DNA of 64,000 nucleotides from Magicicada septendecula (GCA_034769895.1 CM068367.1:1315611046-1315675045); one strand, 5' to 3'. Positions 33,410 through 46,520 are shown, counted from the first letter of the stretch. Notes: a model not told the origin generated them from the sequence alone. Numbers and translations are program-made.

Positions 33410-33779
33410 ATATCAAAATAATCTTTAGTAAAAAAGCAAAACAATGGTGTTAGTATAATTAATATTACTACTAGCATAAGAAAGTAATTATAATTTAAAG
33501 GATTTTTATAAATTTGAACAGAAATAAAACGTTAGAATATAACAATGTTATAAGATGTTGACCAATGAGAACTAGTAAAACTTGAAGAGTAACCATGACA
33601 ACTAGAGTTTTTTACACATTATGACCGTTGAAATCTAATTACTTCATTATTGACTAACATAGAGGGTGGACGTATGGAGCCCTTGAAGACAAATTAATTC
33701 TAAAATCATTAAATTTTTCTAAATTTGAATGAAGAAGTACAAGAAGAATATTTGAATTAACCATTGATAAGATGACCAT

Positions 33780-36700
33780 TGTAACGATACAATTAAGCCA
33801 AATCCCGTACCAGTGATAAAAAAGATAATTCTTGATATAAAATTGCTTCATATGAAATAAAATGTGTAAAAAATGATTAAAATGTAAATACTTTGACACG
33901 ACGTACAACGATATTACCCAACCCAAGTGATTGAGCCAACAACCCAAACATAAAGAAGGGAACCACGTAACATACTTATTAAAATGTAAATATTTTGGCA
34001 TGATTGAGCCAACAACCCAAACATAAAGAAGGGAACCACGTAACATACTTATTAAAATGTAAATATTTTGGCATGATTGAGCCAACAACCCAAACATAAA
34101 GAAGGGAACCACGTGACATACTTAAGAAAAATATGATAGACAAAACAATGATGGACACAGAACTAAAGAAGAACCAGAAGAAGAGAACAGATCCCTACAA
34201 TTAAACAGAATTTAAACCAGGAGTGAAGAAGAGGAGAACCGAACCGGGATGAAGACGACTGAAGATGAAGAAAATGAAGAAGAGGAAGAATGAAGAGGAG
34301 ACAGATAAAACCCAAGAGGAAACTAACACACATATATATTAGGGAAAGATTTATGTTTAGAGATAGAATACGGTCAATAAACCTTGAATAATTATGTATT
34401 AATGAAACCAATATTATTATTGTCATGAAATTAACCTATGTACACATGTTAAAGGCAATACAATTGTAAAATATAATGATATAGAAAAGTACACTAACCC
34501 AGTCAGAAAGGTTAGATTTAACGAAACACAACTAGCCTAATGTTGTTAATAGTAAATGTTATACTAAAACAAAATAGTGAGAAATGGTAGGAGAAAGTAT
34601 AGGGATTACCCATTAAATAACACTAATTACAAAACAGTGAACCAAAGTGAAGTGCTTTAGTGAAGTGTAAATACCCTAAAAATAGTGAAAGTGTATGTGA
34701 AACATTCAAAATAGAATGATAAGTAAGCAGACACTGTGAAATCTTGATAAACAACCAATGATTGGAGTGAGAGTATAATTAATAATATATCTAGAAGTAA
34801 TTAGAAATAGTAATCCAAATTAATATTAAGGAAGCTTGTAATAATATTCAGGGAGAAAGCCCAGACAAATAACTTGTGTTAACATGGCATGATAGAACAG
34901 AAGTAAAGTTTTGTTATTGAAATTAAGATTCCAAAGAATACAACACCCCATGTTGAAAGGGGAATCAAGTTTCATAACCTCATGAAAAGTGACAATGTTT
35001 ATCACTTTAATTTGTAACTCAAGAAAGAAATCAATGTTAGTACTATTAATAAATAATGACTTGTAAAGAATAGTTGATTCAATGTTAAAGGAGGAATATG
35101 GCTGAAAGGAACTTACAGTCCATAAACCTAATTATGATATTTTAAAGGAAGAGTAATGAAAATGTATGTTGAATAGTAGTTAAAACGCAAACAAATAAGT
35201 GAAGCCCATCAGGCTGAATTCAGAATGTAATTTAAAAAGAAATAAACTAAAAAACAATCATGGCTGATTTTGACTATGAAGACATTTAACTGCCAAAGAC
35301 ATTCAAATGTAAATTGTATCAATTTCACAAGAAATCCTAATAATCTAAGACCAGTGAATGGACAGTAGTTATATATCAGTTATTTTAACACAGAAATATT
35401 ATTGTAATAATGTAATTTAAGAAAGATATGTTATTTATTAAATGTCAAATAATTAGACTATAGTTAATGTACAACAGAATATGACCTTATGAGATATCAT
35501 TGTAAACTTTGAAAGGAAAGAGAAATAATAGTGATGTCATTTATTATCCCAAGGGAATTATAAGGGAATAAAATCATTAGGAAAATACTTAATAAATTTG
35601 AATAAAAATTCAAATATTTTAACAATGTATGTAAGGAGTAATTAACCAAGCATTGAATTATTGGTTACTATGACAACGAGATGTTTGAGGGCTTATTTTC
35701 CGTTAAATTATATAGACTCTGAAGAAACGAAGCGTGGGTAAGCGACGCGCAAAATTAGCAAAATTAAAATTTTAATTTAAACAGTTATAAAAGTCGAATC
35801 AGTGAACCAAGATAACCAAATATGAAGAGACATCGATCTATAAAGAATACATGATGTCCAGGAACCAGATTAATTAAATTAATTAAAGAAAAAAAAACCC
35901 AAGACCAGATAAAGGAGGTGTTAGAAGTTTTAAACCAGCCCAAATTCGAAGAATATACGCCTATCCTGATGACGACATTTCAACGTGAGACGAATTGATA
36001 AGTACCGAATAACTTCCTTATTCCCAAAACCCTAAATTACTAAAATTATTTTCAAATGATAAAATTTCTCACTATTTAAAAAGTAGTATTTTCTTTCAAA
36101 GGTAAAGTCATAATTTACTTACATAAAAAACATTTTATTAAACTATATAGATAACCTTATTTGTGAACACAACAACTGTAACAGAAATACGACACTACTG
36201 AACAAATTGTACAAACACATTATAAATCCTAAGTACGTATAAGGTATAGTAGTGTATTTTTTTCATGTAATCAACGTTTATGTCTATTTTCATGATCAAA
36301 AGAACTCCAGATTTTAAAAACATTGTAATTTATTAAAAAGTGACTGAACGATAATATTTTGAAATCAATTGTGCCAACTCTGAGATAGTTTGTGTTTCAA
36401 GCTCTAAGCCGGGGCATAGTATTATAAAATTATTTATGATTCATTTGTTATATTTATTGACAATTAAATTTGTATTAAAAAACGCAGTACAGAACATTAC
36501 TATCTTGTTATTTCATAGGATTTTTGTAGAATATATGTGTGTTAGCGAAGTTTTAAGTCATAGCCAACTAGCGCTCATCACGAGTGGCCGAGTCGACAAC
36601 CTGTGTAGCAGCGGGAATAATTCGAACGCCACAGCTGTCCATGCTAATACCGCGTACTACCTTAGAAATTAAATATTTTAATTGTTTTAACAGAAACAAT

Positions 36701-36898
36701 TTGACGCCACCCGGGAATAACATTCCCTGTGAATTAACAGGTAGGTTGTACTGGCAACATTGACAACGCTACGGACTCCAGTAGTGACGTCGATTTATGT
36801 AACAACCAGTGTGAGGCACACACACTACATTCACACTAATACACAAAATAAACAAGTGTGATACATTTTAACAGGTACGACCTTAGTATACTGTTACA
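33780..36898 (+). mobile_element. Solo LTR 2 (3119 bp), TSD CCAT
   Basis: TGTAACGATAC at 33780 to CTGTTACA at 36898, flanked by CCAT (33776-33779 and 36899-36902). It is related to the LTR of the minus-strand element: both have an AATTTGRCGCCACCCGGGA segment (near 36700), the AAAAGTGAC...GTTTATCAC box and a GTACTGGCAA/GTACTGGTAA box in the same order. No primer site follows, as expected for an LTR left by LTR-LTR recombination. Confidence 0.8.
33929..34147 (+). repeat. Three tandem copies of a 73 bp unit inside solo LTR 2
   Basis: GATTGAGCCAACAACCC starts at 33929, 34002 and 34075. Units are almost identical, so the expansion is younger than the general divergence of the LTR. Confidence 0.9.
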
Positions 36899-37143
36899 CC
36901 ATTAATTAAAAACATTTATATAACAAATATTATGGCCAAAACTGGAAAGCAGTAAACTAAATTAATAGACGACCAATTCTGGAGGAAGAACTGAAGATAC
37001 ATAATTCAGCCTGAGGAAACATATCATCTACAAGAACTGATGGAAGCTGGACATTGAATTTCAACCATTTGAACGGGGATCTCAGCAAATCCAAAGAAGA
37101 AAGGACCCGCAGACGTCTTCCAGAAGAAGAAGAGGATCACAAG

Positions 37144-37636
37144 CAGGCCCGGTGACAGGATTCTCGGGCCCCTGGGCAACTGAGGGGTCCGGGCCCCTAA
37201 ATCCCGGTACACCCCCCCACTTAATTTAGACCAGAACTGGGAACTTGCAGGTTATTTTATAACCAAGACTTACCTGATTATCAGCTTTTTCTGCAGAAGA
37301 AATGTGCACTGTCATGCATTATCTTTTGATGTACTATAAATTGTACTTATAAATTTTTTATGTTAAATAAACACATGTCAGTGGAAAGGGATGGGGAAAC
37401 ATTTTCGAAATAAAAACCCCATCACCCCATCATACTTCTCTACTGCACACTGACACACGCTCTACCTTGATTTGTTTTTTCACTTTGTAAACAACAAAAG
37501 TTTGTATTCTTATTGGCATTTAAATTTATTTAAACTTTAAATTTTTATTTTTAATTAATTTTTTTGGGCCTGGGCCCCCTGCGGGCCTGGGCCCCTGGGC
37601 ATTTGCCCCCTCTGCCCCCCCTTGTCGCCGGCCCTG
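37144..37636. mobile_element. hAT-type MITE (493 bp)
   Basis: Inverted ends CAGGCCCGGTGACAGG and (inverse) CAGGGCCGGCGACAAGG, both followed by GGGCCCCTGGGC-like GC-rich sequence. Flanks ATCACAAG (37136-37143) and ATCGCAAG (37637-37644) are an 8 bp duplication with one change. No coding sequence; the centre is AT-rich. Confidence 0.85.
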
Positions 37637-38467
37637 ATCGCAAGAGAAGCGGCATTAAGGAATTGATGAGTATAAATTAAATACTTCACCCCAAAATTAA
37701 ACTTTCAATTACCCAGTAAATGACCAATTTTATTTTCACTTCACAAATCACTAAATTAACTTTTCGAACTGAACTTGATTAAATAATCACCTTCAATAAA
37801 CCATATCGATCACTGAATATTGATTTTATATTATACTATTTTAAAAAATTAACTTGCTAACAAAACTTAACCAAGTAAGCACTACTTCTCATTTTCAATA
37901 ACTTACTTTACATATTTTAAAATATCACATATTGTATTTTAGTTATAAGGTATATTATGAATTTATGTGCATTTATTAGTCTGTAATCCAACTTCTGTAG
38001 TCCAAAGAACTTATCCCTGAGATTATTATAAAACATAAAACTGTACGCCACTGTGGCATTTACGTATGAACTGAACGAAGCAGGACGCTGCCAACTGAGC
38101 AACTTGTAAACGCCGGAGCTAAAATAAATATATGTTTCATTTCTCAACTGTAATTGACCTGATAATATAAAAAAAGTGTTAAATATATCTTCGTATTTCT
38201 CAATCGCTGTATGTTTGATTAATTTAAAAAAGGTAATATAAGAATTTGGGACATAAACAATAAAAATACTGCAGTTGACGAATTCGACTTGGCCAGACAG
38301 TGGGAACCAATCAGGCGGCGAGGCGGAAAATTTGAACTGAGCGATGAGAATACGGTCGACTTAGTAAGTATTAAGAAAAAGTATAAAACGGCTCGCTACA
38401 CTAATAATACACAAAAAGTAAGTACGCGACATATTATTAACACACAGCAACTGTTGAGTTACAATAT

Positions 38468-40475
38468 TCAGTATTACGATTTTCTACAGAAAATTCTTAA
38501 TCTTAAATAAATGAACTACTTCAACTTCTGCAACAATATGTACAAAAGCACAGTAACTTCACACTTTGAGAAGTTGACTTCATACTTATATTAGAAATTT
38601 TTTTTCAAAATTATCTGTATAAATAATAGAAAAAAGACTATATGGTTTGATTACAGGTACATACACTATATAACAGAATAAAAGCAAGAAGCAGTGCAGA
38701 AGTGAGAATTATCTCCAATATAATAAATTTCCAACTAATGTTGTTCTGCGTCTGCTTGTATGCACGAAGAAACAGAAACAGCAGGCATACAGTGACAGTA
38801 AATAAAAATACACACAATTACAAAAAACTACTTAAAAATGCATTAAAATTAAGTCACTCACAGAATGTAAAAAATAAATGATTCATTTATATTTACTTAA
38901 CATAAAATTTAGCTAACAACATCAATATAAAAACAGGAGGAGAGGTCCACAATAAAATGACGACACATTACACGTAGTAGGAAAAGTGCCTTGGTTCTGT
39001 ACCCAATCCAATTACTACAGTCATGTAAGACAATGGTTATGTCTAACAAAAACTGTTCAACAGAATGAATTCTTTAATTTTTGAAATTTTCACCAAAGTC
39101 TTCTCAAACTATGAATTTTTATAACAAACTGAAATAGTTCACTTATACCTACCACCTTTTAAATTCAATTATTGATTTGATTACAGAATCAGTGTTAAGG
39201 AAAACCCTACATGATCAAATTTACTTTAAGTATTTATTATGCATATAAGTCTGTTGTCCAAGTGATGAGGTGATGGTAAAAATCTTAGACTGCGTCTTCT
39301 GAAATCATAAAATGAGACATTCTAAGTGTTTCATTTCCATAAAAGATTCTTATAATGAACAGAAACTTATATATTGGTTACATCAATGATTCTGTCATGT
39401 GGATCAGATTCAGAAGTGGAGATTCTGACATTGAACACACAGCCAGTTGATCTACTTATAAATCAATTATAAAACTAAATTGTGTATTGAAACAAACCTT
39501 TTTAAGTGTGTATGTTGAAATATGGATAGTTTTTTATTTCAAAACTAATACATAACCTTTCCTGAGTAAAACTAACACATTTTATGCCTGTTTCATGGTC
39601 TAGTAATACACATTTGTGCCTCTGGTATAAGAAGTTACAGGCCCCTTAAGGATATATACAAGTCCAAGATTGTGGGGCTAAACTGAGAACTGACATGTAT
39701 ATAGCAGAAAAGCTATGAACTGCAGCTGAAGATTAAGCAGTGGGCTTGTCATTTGTTTTCCCAATAAAAAGACCAACTAACAACCGATACGTCCATATTA
39801 GGAATAGTTGTCGTGCAAAGTACCTTATAAAATTTATAGTTGAGATATAAGAATAAGCAAGTTTCAAATGAAATATTTCTTTCCATTTATGTGGAAATAC
39901 CAACAGTACGTCTCAGACACAGACAAATGAAATAAAAAAATGATACTTTTTATAAAAATATTTTAATGTGAGATGGAAATCTAATTTTTACTAGATGCAA
40001 ACAAAAAGTTAAGTAACATGCCTCATTTGATTTTATTTTTCATGGAGAGCATACTAGAAAAATGAACCTAAAATATTATGTTCTGTATATTACATATATG
40101 CTCAAGCATACAAAACAAGATTTTACTTCATGCAAAAGTTTAAACTGTTTACCAATATTGCCACATAATTTGTACACTATTGTTTATATTTTGCAACATT
40201 ACACTATTGAAATAGAGTGCACAAAAATAATAAATAAGGCTAAGTTTTGTATCCCTTGTAATATTAATACTCAAAAAAGCCAGTCAATTTGTATAATTTT
40301 AAAAGACACTAATATTCAGATTCCCTGATAAAGAAATAAAATAAGAATATCCTACAGTTAATTGTCAATGACAAAAATACGTGATTTAATGGCCTAAATA
40401 CAAGGGTGTCCAGAAAATATAAGAACTTTTATTTAGATCATCTTATTTGGTGTCAAACTCATGTTTTTTAGTAAA
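38468..40475. other. No gene seen
   Basis: AT-rich, possibly unique host sequence. Small frames show no domain. Confidence 0.4.
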
Positions 40476-40477
40476 CA

Positions 40478-40715
40478 TAAAAAATGAGACTTATGCATTG
40501 TAGAGCTTACCACTCCATCATCAGAAATCATTCCCACTGGATGTCAAAGCATTAAAATTAAATGAAAAACATCACAGAAAACAAAGGCACGTGTGATGAC
40601 ACTGCCAGCCACTGTGTTGCTCAGGATTCGTTTTATGTGATATGTTAGTGATGTCCAGTGAGACTGATTTGATGATGGAGTGGTATGGTCCAAAATGCTT
40701 TAGTTTCGCTAATAA
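40478..40715. mobile_element. Decayed inverted-arm element H, hammerhead-like remnant
   Basis: Minus-strand 40556-40478 and plus-strand 40648-40715 share CCAGTGRGAMTGATTT, then TGATGATGGAGTGGTA, and then AATGC. The left arm keeps CTGATGA and ends in the palindrome ATGCAT followed by A, but the GAAA box is degraded. Boundaries unknown. Confidence 0.4.
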
Positions 40716-40950
40716 AGTTACATGATAGGCCAGGTAATTTTACACATTTTAGAATAAGAACTTGAGTACCATACCAGAATACCACTGGTTCGAACCAATA
40801 ACACTTCGCCTTCTTCTCATTGGCCAATGGTATCAGACAACATCTTCGTGCGGATCCCAAAAGTTTATAATATGGGTGCCCAACAACCACTGTTCATGGT
40901 TACTGACTGCGATGACTTGGTCAGTGTTACAACCTTTGTTCAAACTTTAC

Positions 40951-40990
40951 GTACTGAAGATGGCCGTCAAAGGTACGGCTGAAACGTTTC
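40951..40990 (+). ncRNA. Hammerhead-like remnant, family F
   Basis: CUGAAGA (40954-40960), unpaired U, stem II GGCCGU/ACGGCU, GAAA (40981-40984), palindromic ACGU, then U. Stem I is almost absent, so activity is doubtful. Confidence 0.4.
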
Positions 40991-41341
40991 CAGCCAAGAA
41001 CTTCAGACCATGGCTTTACAGCCCAGAAAGCTAAAATTCTAATATAGACTTGTATTACACAGACTTCCTGGTAACAAGTGGCATATCATTTTCTCTTGAA
41101 GTATGATAATCCCCTTCATCTGATGTTATGTAATACGTGCTTTTATACTATTTATTCACTGCATACTACAACAGATAAAGCACTTGACCAAAAGAACACT
41201 CACATTATTTTAAACTTAAATACTGCATTTCATATGGACTAATATTTAGATTACTATGATGCCCAAAGGGAGATATGTTAAGTAAGTTATAACTGATACT
41301 GTATCATACCATCATGAGCAATAAACATTTGTGAAATATAA

Positions 41342-41743
41342 GGCTGCGATTACATTGCATCAGAATTTGTGGTCGTGCGAATTCGTGAGAACTTGTGAGT
41401 AACGATTCGTAGGAAATCGTAAGAATAGTGTGTAAACACTTTCTTTCTGAAATCATACGAGTGTTGTAAATTGCTGGTGACCGACAATGGTTTCTTGATA
41501 TGAGATGATTTACAATTTCCAGAGATAGCAAATTTAGTATGAAAACTGATGGAAAACAAATTATTTTGGTCGCATACGACTAGACGTATGAATTCGTGAG
41601 TATTCGTACACAGAGGTCGGAAGCAAACTAACCACGTCTATGAACAACAATGTGTTTGTTCAATTCTGACGAATTCTCATGAACTCTCACGATTTCGTAC
41701 GACCACATTTTCTTACGAATTCTGATGCAATGTAACCGCCACC
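41342..41743. mobile_element. MITE with TAA duplication (402 bp), Harbinger-like
   Basis: Inverted ends of about 30 bp (GGCTGCGATTACATTGCATC and GGTGGCGGTTACATTGCATC), flanked by TAA at 41339-41341 and 41744-41746. The interior repeats CGAATTCGTGAG-like words on both strands, so it folds extensively on itself. Class inferred from the 3 bp duplication. Confidence 0.7.
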
Positions 41744-41879
41744 TAAGGTTTATCCAGAAGTATCCAGCCTTTTTGAATATCTCGATAACGTGTAATGTGA
41801 CTTTCATAAAACTGGATAGACAATTGCAGAACACCTTCCATCGGAGCCCTCATTCGGCAGTGACGTCATTAAGTAAGCT

Positions 41880-42560
41880 TCTTTTTTTGTGACTGTTGCA
41901 TTCACAAGGACTGAGCCAGTATAGATCAACGAATCTGCACAATGTTTTGCTTCTAACTTGGACATTCATCTGTGGAAACCATTCAAACAAACAACAAAGC
42001 CTTCAAGGAGTATTATATGAGAGATGCACAAATTACAGTGTGATATTGATAATTTCAAGATGGGTGGAAATCCACAGAAAGCAATCCACTTTTGGGAAGC
42101 AATATCATGACTGGTTTCTGTGGTTTGCAGTTTTTTTTACCATGATGGTGTTGTCTGTCAAAGGTACACTCCTCCGTGTAACACAGAAATTCTTTGCAGG
42201 CTGAAGGATGTAGTGAGTAGAAAATGGAAGCAGGTTTGAGTATGTGGTAACTGGTGCCTTCACCATCACAATACACCTGCACATTATTTGCACCAGGTAC
42301 AGGATTTCCTGGTAGATTACACAGGTCTCAGCCTCTGTACAGTCTGATTTGACTTCTCTACGATTTATGGCACTTTAAAAAACTAAAATCACTGATGAAA
42401 GGGAGAAGTTTTTGATGGAGATTCACCAGAATGTGATGAGGTAGGTAGCTGAAGGCAATTCTGAAAGAGAACATTGCAGACTGTTTCAAGAAGTGGAAGA
42501 GCTGCTGGGATAAGTGCGTGAAGTTCTAAGGGGACTAAGGCCCCATTATTTGTGGTAAGT
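41880..42560 (+). pseudogene. Mariner-type transposase remnant, middle deleted
   Basis: Translated fragments fit the N-terminus of a mariner transposase (HSSVETIQ, MRDAQIT) and then, after a deletion, the catalytic half (FFYHDGVV, WCLHHHNTPAHY, HQVQDFL) and C-terminus, with many stops. A sister copy lies at 43480-44500. TIRs not identified. Confidence 0.65.
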
Positions 42561-43290
42561 GCTACTTTTCGCAAACTATTACATGGTTGGATACTGTCTG
42601 GACATGCCTCATATATTACACAGACATTGTAACATATTACATCATGGCATAGTAGCGAGACTTATCTTAACACACAGCTCTACAAAAAAGCAGGTGTGAC
42701 ACCAGCATAAAGCATAGATTAAACAAAATACATACTTATGCTTGTGAGATAACACATTCTTACACAGTCGCATGTAATGACAGAATTGCATGGATTTAAG
42801 GATAGACAAACTATGAGAACTAAAAGAAACTTGTGAATAGTTCTAACCAGGTGAACTAAATTGTAAAACAGATGAATAGTTTTAGCCACTCTCAATGTCA
42901 AAACTATCATAAATGAAATCATGACACATAGAGGAAGTTCATGCTATTAAAAAACCTTGTAAGAAAAGTATAAAAATGTATTATAATGTTTTATAAGACT
43001 ACTAACTTTTCTCTATACAACAATTCTCCTCTTGACTGTTCACCAAAGTACAGGAATAGAAGCTCCAAAAAAAGAAATTATAGGAAACTGGAGAAGGTTA
43101 ATTGAAATTAACATCAGAAAGTAAGATCTGAACAGCCTCCAGAGATTTTAAGACACATCATTTGGAACCAAAGTCAACAAGAAATAAACAAGTCTAAAGG
43201 GCCTATACACAGTTTGTGATATTAATAGCGATGACCATCTAATGCCAAAAATATAACAATACAAATGGAATTATTGAACCGGCCAATGGT
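42561..43290. other. No gene seen
   Basis: AT-rich spacer between decayed elements. Confidence 0.35.
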
Positions 43291-43295
43291 CCTTC

Positions 43296-43455
43296 CTTGT
43301 ACCAGCCAACTCCTGTTCAAGTGTTGACACTGAGCTTCTGGCAATCAATGCAGCACTGACCTGCTGCATCACCTTACACAGTAAAAAAGTATGTATCTTC
43401 ACAGATTCACAGGCAGCGCTACTGTTGCTGCAACAATATAAACCATCAGCATACT
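43296..43455 (+). pseudogene. RNase H domain fragment of a non-LTR retrotransposon
   Basis: About 50 codons: DTELLAINAALTCCITLHSK, then VCIFTDSQAALLLLQQYKP. These are the E and second D strands of the RNase H domain of I/R1/Jockey-type elements. It stops at the edge of the mariner remnant, and no neighbouring RT is present. Confidence 0.75.
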
Positions 43456-43479
43456 ATTTCACTATTGGATTCACAATGA

Positions 43480-44500
43480 CTAAGCAAGTACATCTGCGAA
43501 TCTGCATCAAGATTTACTTCAAAGTTGAACAGTCATCTGTAAAAACTATCAAAATGATTAACAGAGTATCTGAGGTGGAGTCTTATGAGTGATGCTCAAA
43601 TTAAACATGGTATCGATGCTTTAAACGTGACTGTTCTAAAGGTCAATTGAAATCATGTTCTGAAAATCTCAATCATGGGCAAGCTGCAGTTGACAAAAAT
43701 TGGCAACTGATAGTGAAAGAGTTAGAAGAAGATTTAGAGATTACATGGACTATTGTTCTTGAGATTTTAATACAATTTTGTAGACACGTATGGTTGCAAA
43801 TTGTTCCATCGCTCCTGTCACAAGAGCAGAAGCAATTTTATGCTGCACTTGCACGGACTTGCTTCAAACCACAAAAAATGACCCAGATTTGTAAAAAAAA
43901 TTGTCATAACTGGACATTAGTTATGACCCAGACACAAAACTCAGTCTTCCCACTGGAACTTACCTGGTCCTCTTTCTCCAAAGAAGACACAGAAAGTTGA
44001 GTAACATTAACATGTTGACTGTTTTTACATCAATGAAGGTGTGGCCCAACATGGTTACACTTTATTCAGGTCAATCATCTAAGGACTACCTCACAGAAAT
44101 TCATTGCAGGATTAATGATGTACGGGGTACATGAAAGCAGCTGTGGGAAAGTGATAACTGGCACCTTCACCATTATAATTATAATACCCATTATTCACAC
44201 CAGGTACACGATTTTCTAGCAAAACAAGTCACACAGGTTCCTCACCCACCACTCAGTCCTGATTTGGCTCTCTTCAGACTTCTGCCTCTTTCCAAAGCTA
44301 AAATCGCTATTGAAAGAGTAGAGATTTCAGCCAGTGGATGAGATTGAGAAGAATGTAAGTAACAGGGCAGCTGATGCCAATTCTGAAAGAGGATTTTGCA
44401 GATTGTTTTGAGAAGTGGAAGAAACACTGGAAAAGTGTGTGAAGTTCCAAAGGATGTAGTTCAGAGAAGAGTCCTAGGTAAATTATTTTTCCCAAAATAA
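43480..44500 (+). pseudogene. Mariner-type transposase remnant
   Basis: N-terminal HTH region (HLRICIKIYFKVEQSSVKTI, SDAQIKH), a frame 43647-44000 (LIVKELEEDLEITWTIVLEI, VPSLLSQEQKQFYAAL), then MLTVFTSMKVW, DNWHLHHYNYN, and VPHPPLSPDLALF near the C-terminal catalytic box. Many stops and shifts. Family level only; TIRs not found. Confidence 0.7.
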
Positions 44501-44569
44501 TGCACGGTACGTACAGACCTCGTACATAACTACCTGTACAGGGAAAAAGCAATGATGGGAGTTGTATTG

Positions 44570-45640
44570 AAATTAAAATTTATTTGTAACAGTTGAAATC
44601 TACTATTATTATCTAGGGCTGACACACTTTTCAGCTGATCTTGAAGTCACATGCATCCCATACACTCCTCAGAAATTTATATTTACAATATTATTATCAT
44701 CGTAGGATAGTATACTAATAGAACATAACAACATGTAAACGTACACAAACGCATAAATGTTAATAATATAATACAAGTTTACAATATTGAAACAAAAATA
44801 TTAATCTGGTTTTAATTTTATTTATTATATTATCAATTACAGTATTGTACTGAATGGAAAAGAAAACATTCTAGCAGCTCTTATATTTACCATTACCAAC
44901 AATTTACACAATTATTAATGGCAAACACTTTCACTATCAGTGATATAAAGTCAGTTACTGTTCATGTAATCTATTTTTTAAGCTATCACAGTGACAAACG
45001 GAAGTGTTTACCCCAAACAGTGACCGCCACTTAAAGTATAATATGATAACATAATGTTTATGTTAAATTAAATATACTCATACGTTTCTTTGTGTACATA
45101 CAAATTATATATGTAACAAAAAGATCATAAATTTTATATCACTTTTAGGTAATAAATTATTATTACCTATTTTTTATTGTCCACACATATTATTGTAAAC
45201 TGACATTTTTAAAGTAAACTAACAATTGAAAATCCCATAATTCCTAATAATAATATTTTAAAATTAAAGTCTAAAAAAATTCTGTGTGTGAACTCGTTTT
45301 TCACAGAATTACATGTATTCTGAGCAATTATTTGTGAATTCTAAGATGAAAAGCTGTTGTAAAAAATTCTAATTAGATTTTACCATAATTAGTCCATGGC
45401 ATTTGTGGTAGCCAAGTTTTATATAAAACCACACACATATACAACTAATAACAGTTACAATCAATAAAAATAAAATGAAAAGTGCTTGATTAATGATTTT
45501 AAGATAATAATTTTTAACAATGTTTTAGTGATTTAAGTGTTTCCAAACTACCATCAGTTATAACTGAATTCTGTAATATTACTTGTTTTCTCAGAACAAT
45601 TTAAATGTAACACAATAATTTTAGAATTCTTATTAACAAG
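44570..45640. other. No gene seen
   Basis: AT-rich, no recognisable feature. Confidence 0.4.
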
Positions 45641-45774
45641 TACCGGGTGAGCTAGAAGTCACGCAACCCTAAATTTGAAAACATATTGTGGCGGGAAATT
45701 TAGTTACTTGCCGGCGGGAATGTTTGTGTTGGCAATGGATGGCCTTGTGGTAGGGATGAGCATCACCAGAAAAC

Positions 45775-45872
45775 CATCGATGTTAACATCGTGAAGAGTA
45801 CATCGATGTTAAAAAAACATCGGTATGAAAACATCGATGTTTTAAGACTTCAAACATCGATGTTTTTATGCC
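45775..45872. repeat. Cluster of CATCGATGTT palindromic words
   Basis: Four copies of CATCGATGTT and two partial copies within about 100 bases, in a region just after GATGAGCATCACCAG. Resembles subterminal repeat clusters of hAT-like transposons, which bind transposase, but no element ends were found. Confidence 0.6.
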
Positions 45873-46491
45873 AATGTTGCAATTCAAATAAAAATCTATG
45901 CTTTTTACATGTCTGTAATAATACAAATAATTGGGGATGAATAATAAATAAAAATAATTAAAGAGAAGAATAATATACCCCGATACTTTACTCACTTACC
46001 TTATCAGAAGATTCTGAAAAACCAAAAGGCCTTGGGTGACCACCACATTTTGACAGGCGGAATGTGGAAACCTCAACACTGTACCCAGAAAACAATTTAA
46101 ATACATCTAACTTCCCCATATCAGAATTTCCAGGGCCGTTGACAAACTCGTTGAGAATAGGTTAGGTAAAGGCGAGGTGACATTAAAATAATTTAACTCA
46201 CATTCATAATTAACTAAATCTGTTCATTATTATTTATTATTATAATGATTATAAAGTGTTTTGAACAAACATATATAAAACCACCCTTTAACAAAAACAG
46301 AAACCTCTTTAAATCTATGTCAGGTTTGTTTACTCCTAGTGAAAGTTTAAATTAGTATTCCCAAAGAGAGATAGGCCTATAAATTCTCTTATTTTCTTTT
46401 AAACAGTAAAAGCTTAATAAAATCACAGTGTAAAGTAACACTGTTAATACTTTTAGATTCAATTTATTTTTTATAACAAATTATACAGGTA

Positions 46492-46520
46492 CAGTAAAAC
46501 CTCTCTAGTCCGACCCCCGG
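46492..46520 (+). mobile_element. Possible orphan pogo/Tigger terminal repeat
   Basis: CAGTAAAACCTCTCTAGTCC, preceded by TA, is of the pogo/Tigger TIR type (compare CAGTAGAAGCCCGA at 16986). No partner end was found; sequence beyond is GC-rich and may belong to it or to the Jockey element. Confidence 0.4.

Larger units (their letters stand above)
20025..38463 (+). mobile_element. Solo LTR 1 (about 2.9 kb) broken by four nested insertions
   Basis: Starts TGTAACATGACATAAG at 20025 and ends GAGTTACA at 38463, with ATAT on both sides (20021-20024 and 38464-38467). Removing the later insertions (PLE-A at 20598-20856, Ty3-like element at 21763-33409, solo LTR 2 at 33780-36898, hAT MITE at 37144-37636, each with one TSD copy) leaves about 2.9 kb. 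That is close to the 3.1 and 3.4 kb lengths of the related LTRs. Landmarks such as the GTAACCATGACAAC box (near 33590) occur in the same order in all three. Homology is visible but divergent, so this is the oldest layer. Confidence 0.65.

Noticed and set aside
33929-34147. Possible CRISPR-like array
   Set aside because: Direct tandem repeats of 73 bp without spacers, inside an LTR of a eukaryotic genome.
35990-36040. Hammerhead-like CTGATGACGACATTT
   Set aside because: The core CUGAUGA is present but there is no GAAA box or stem III in the right place.
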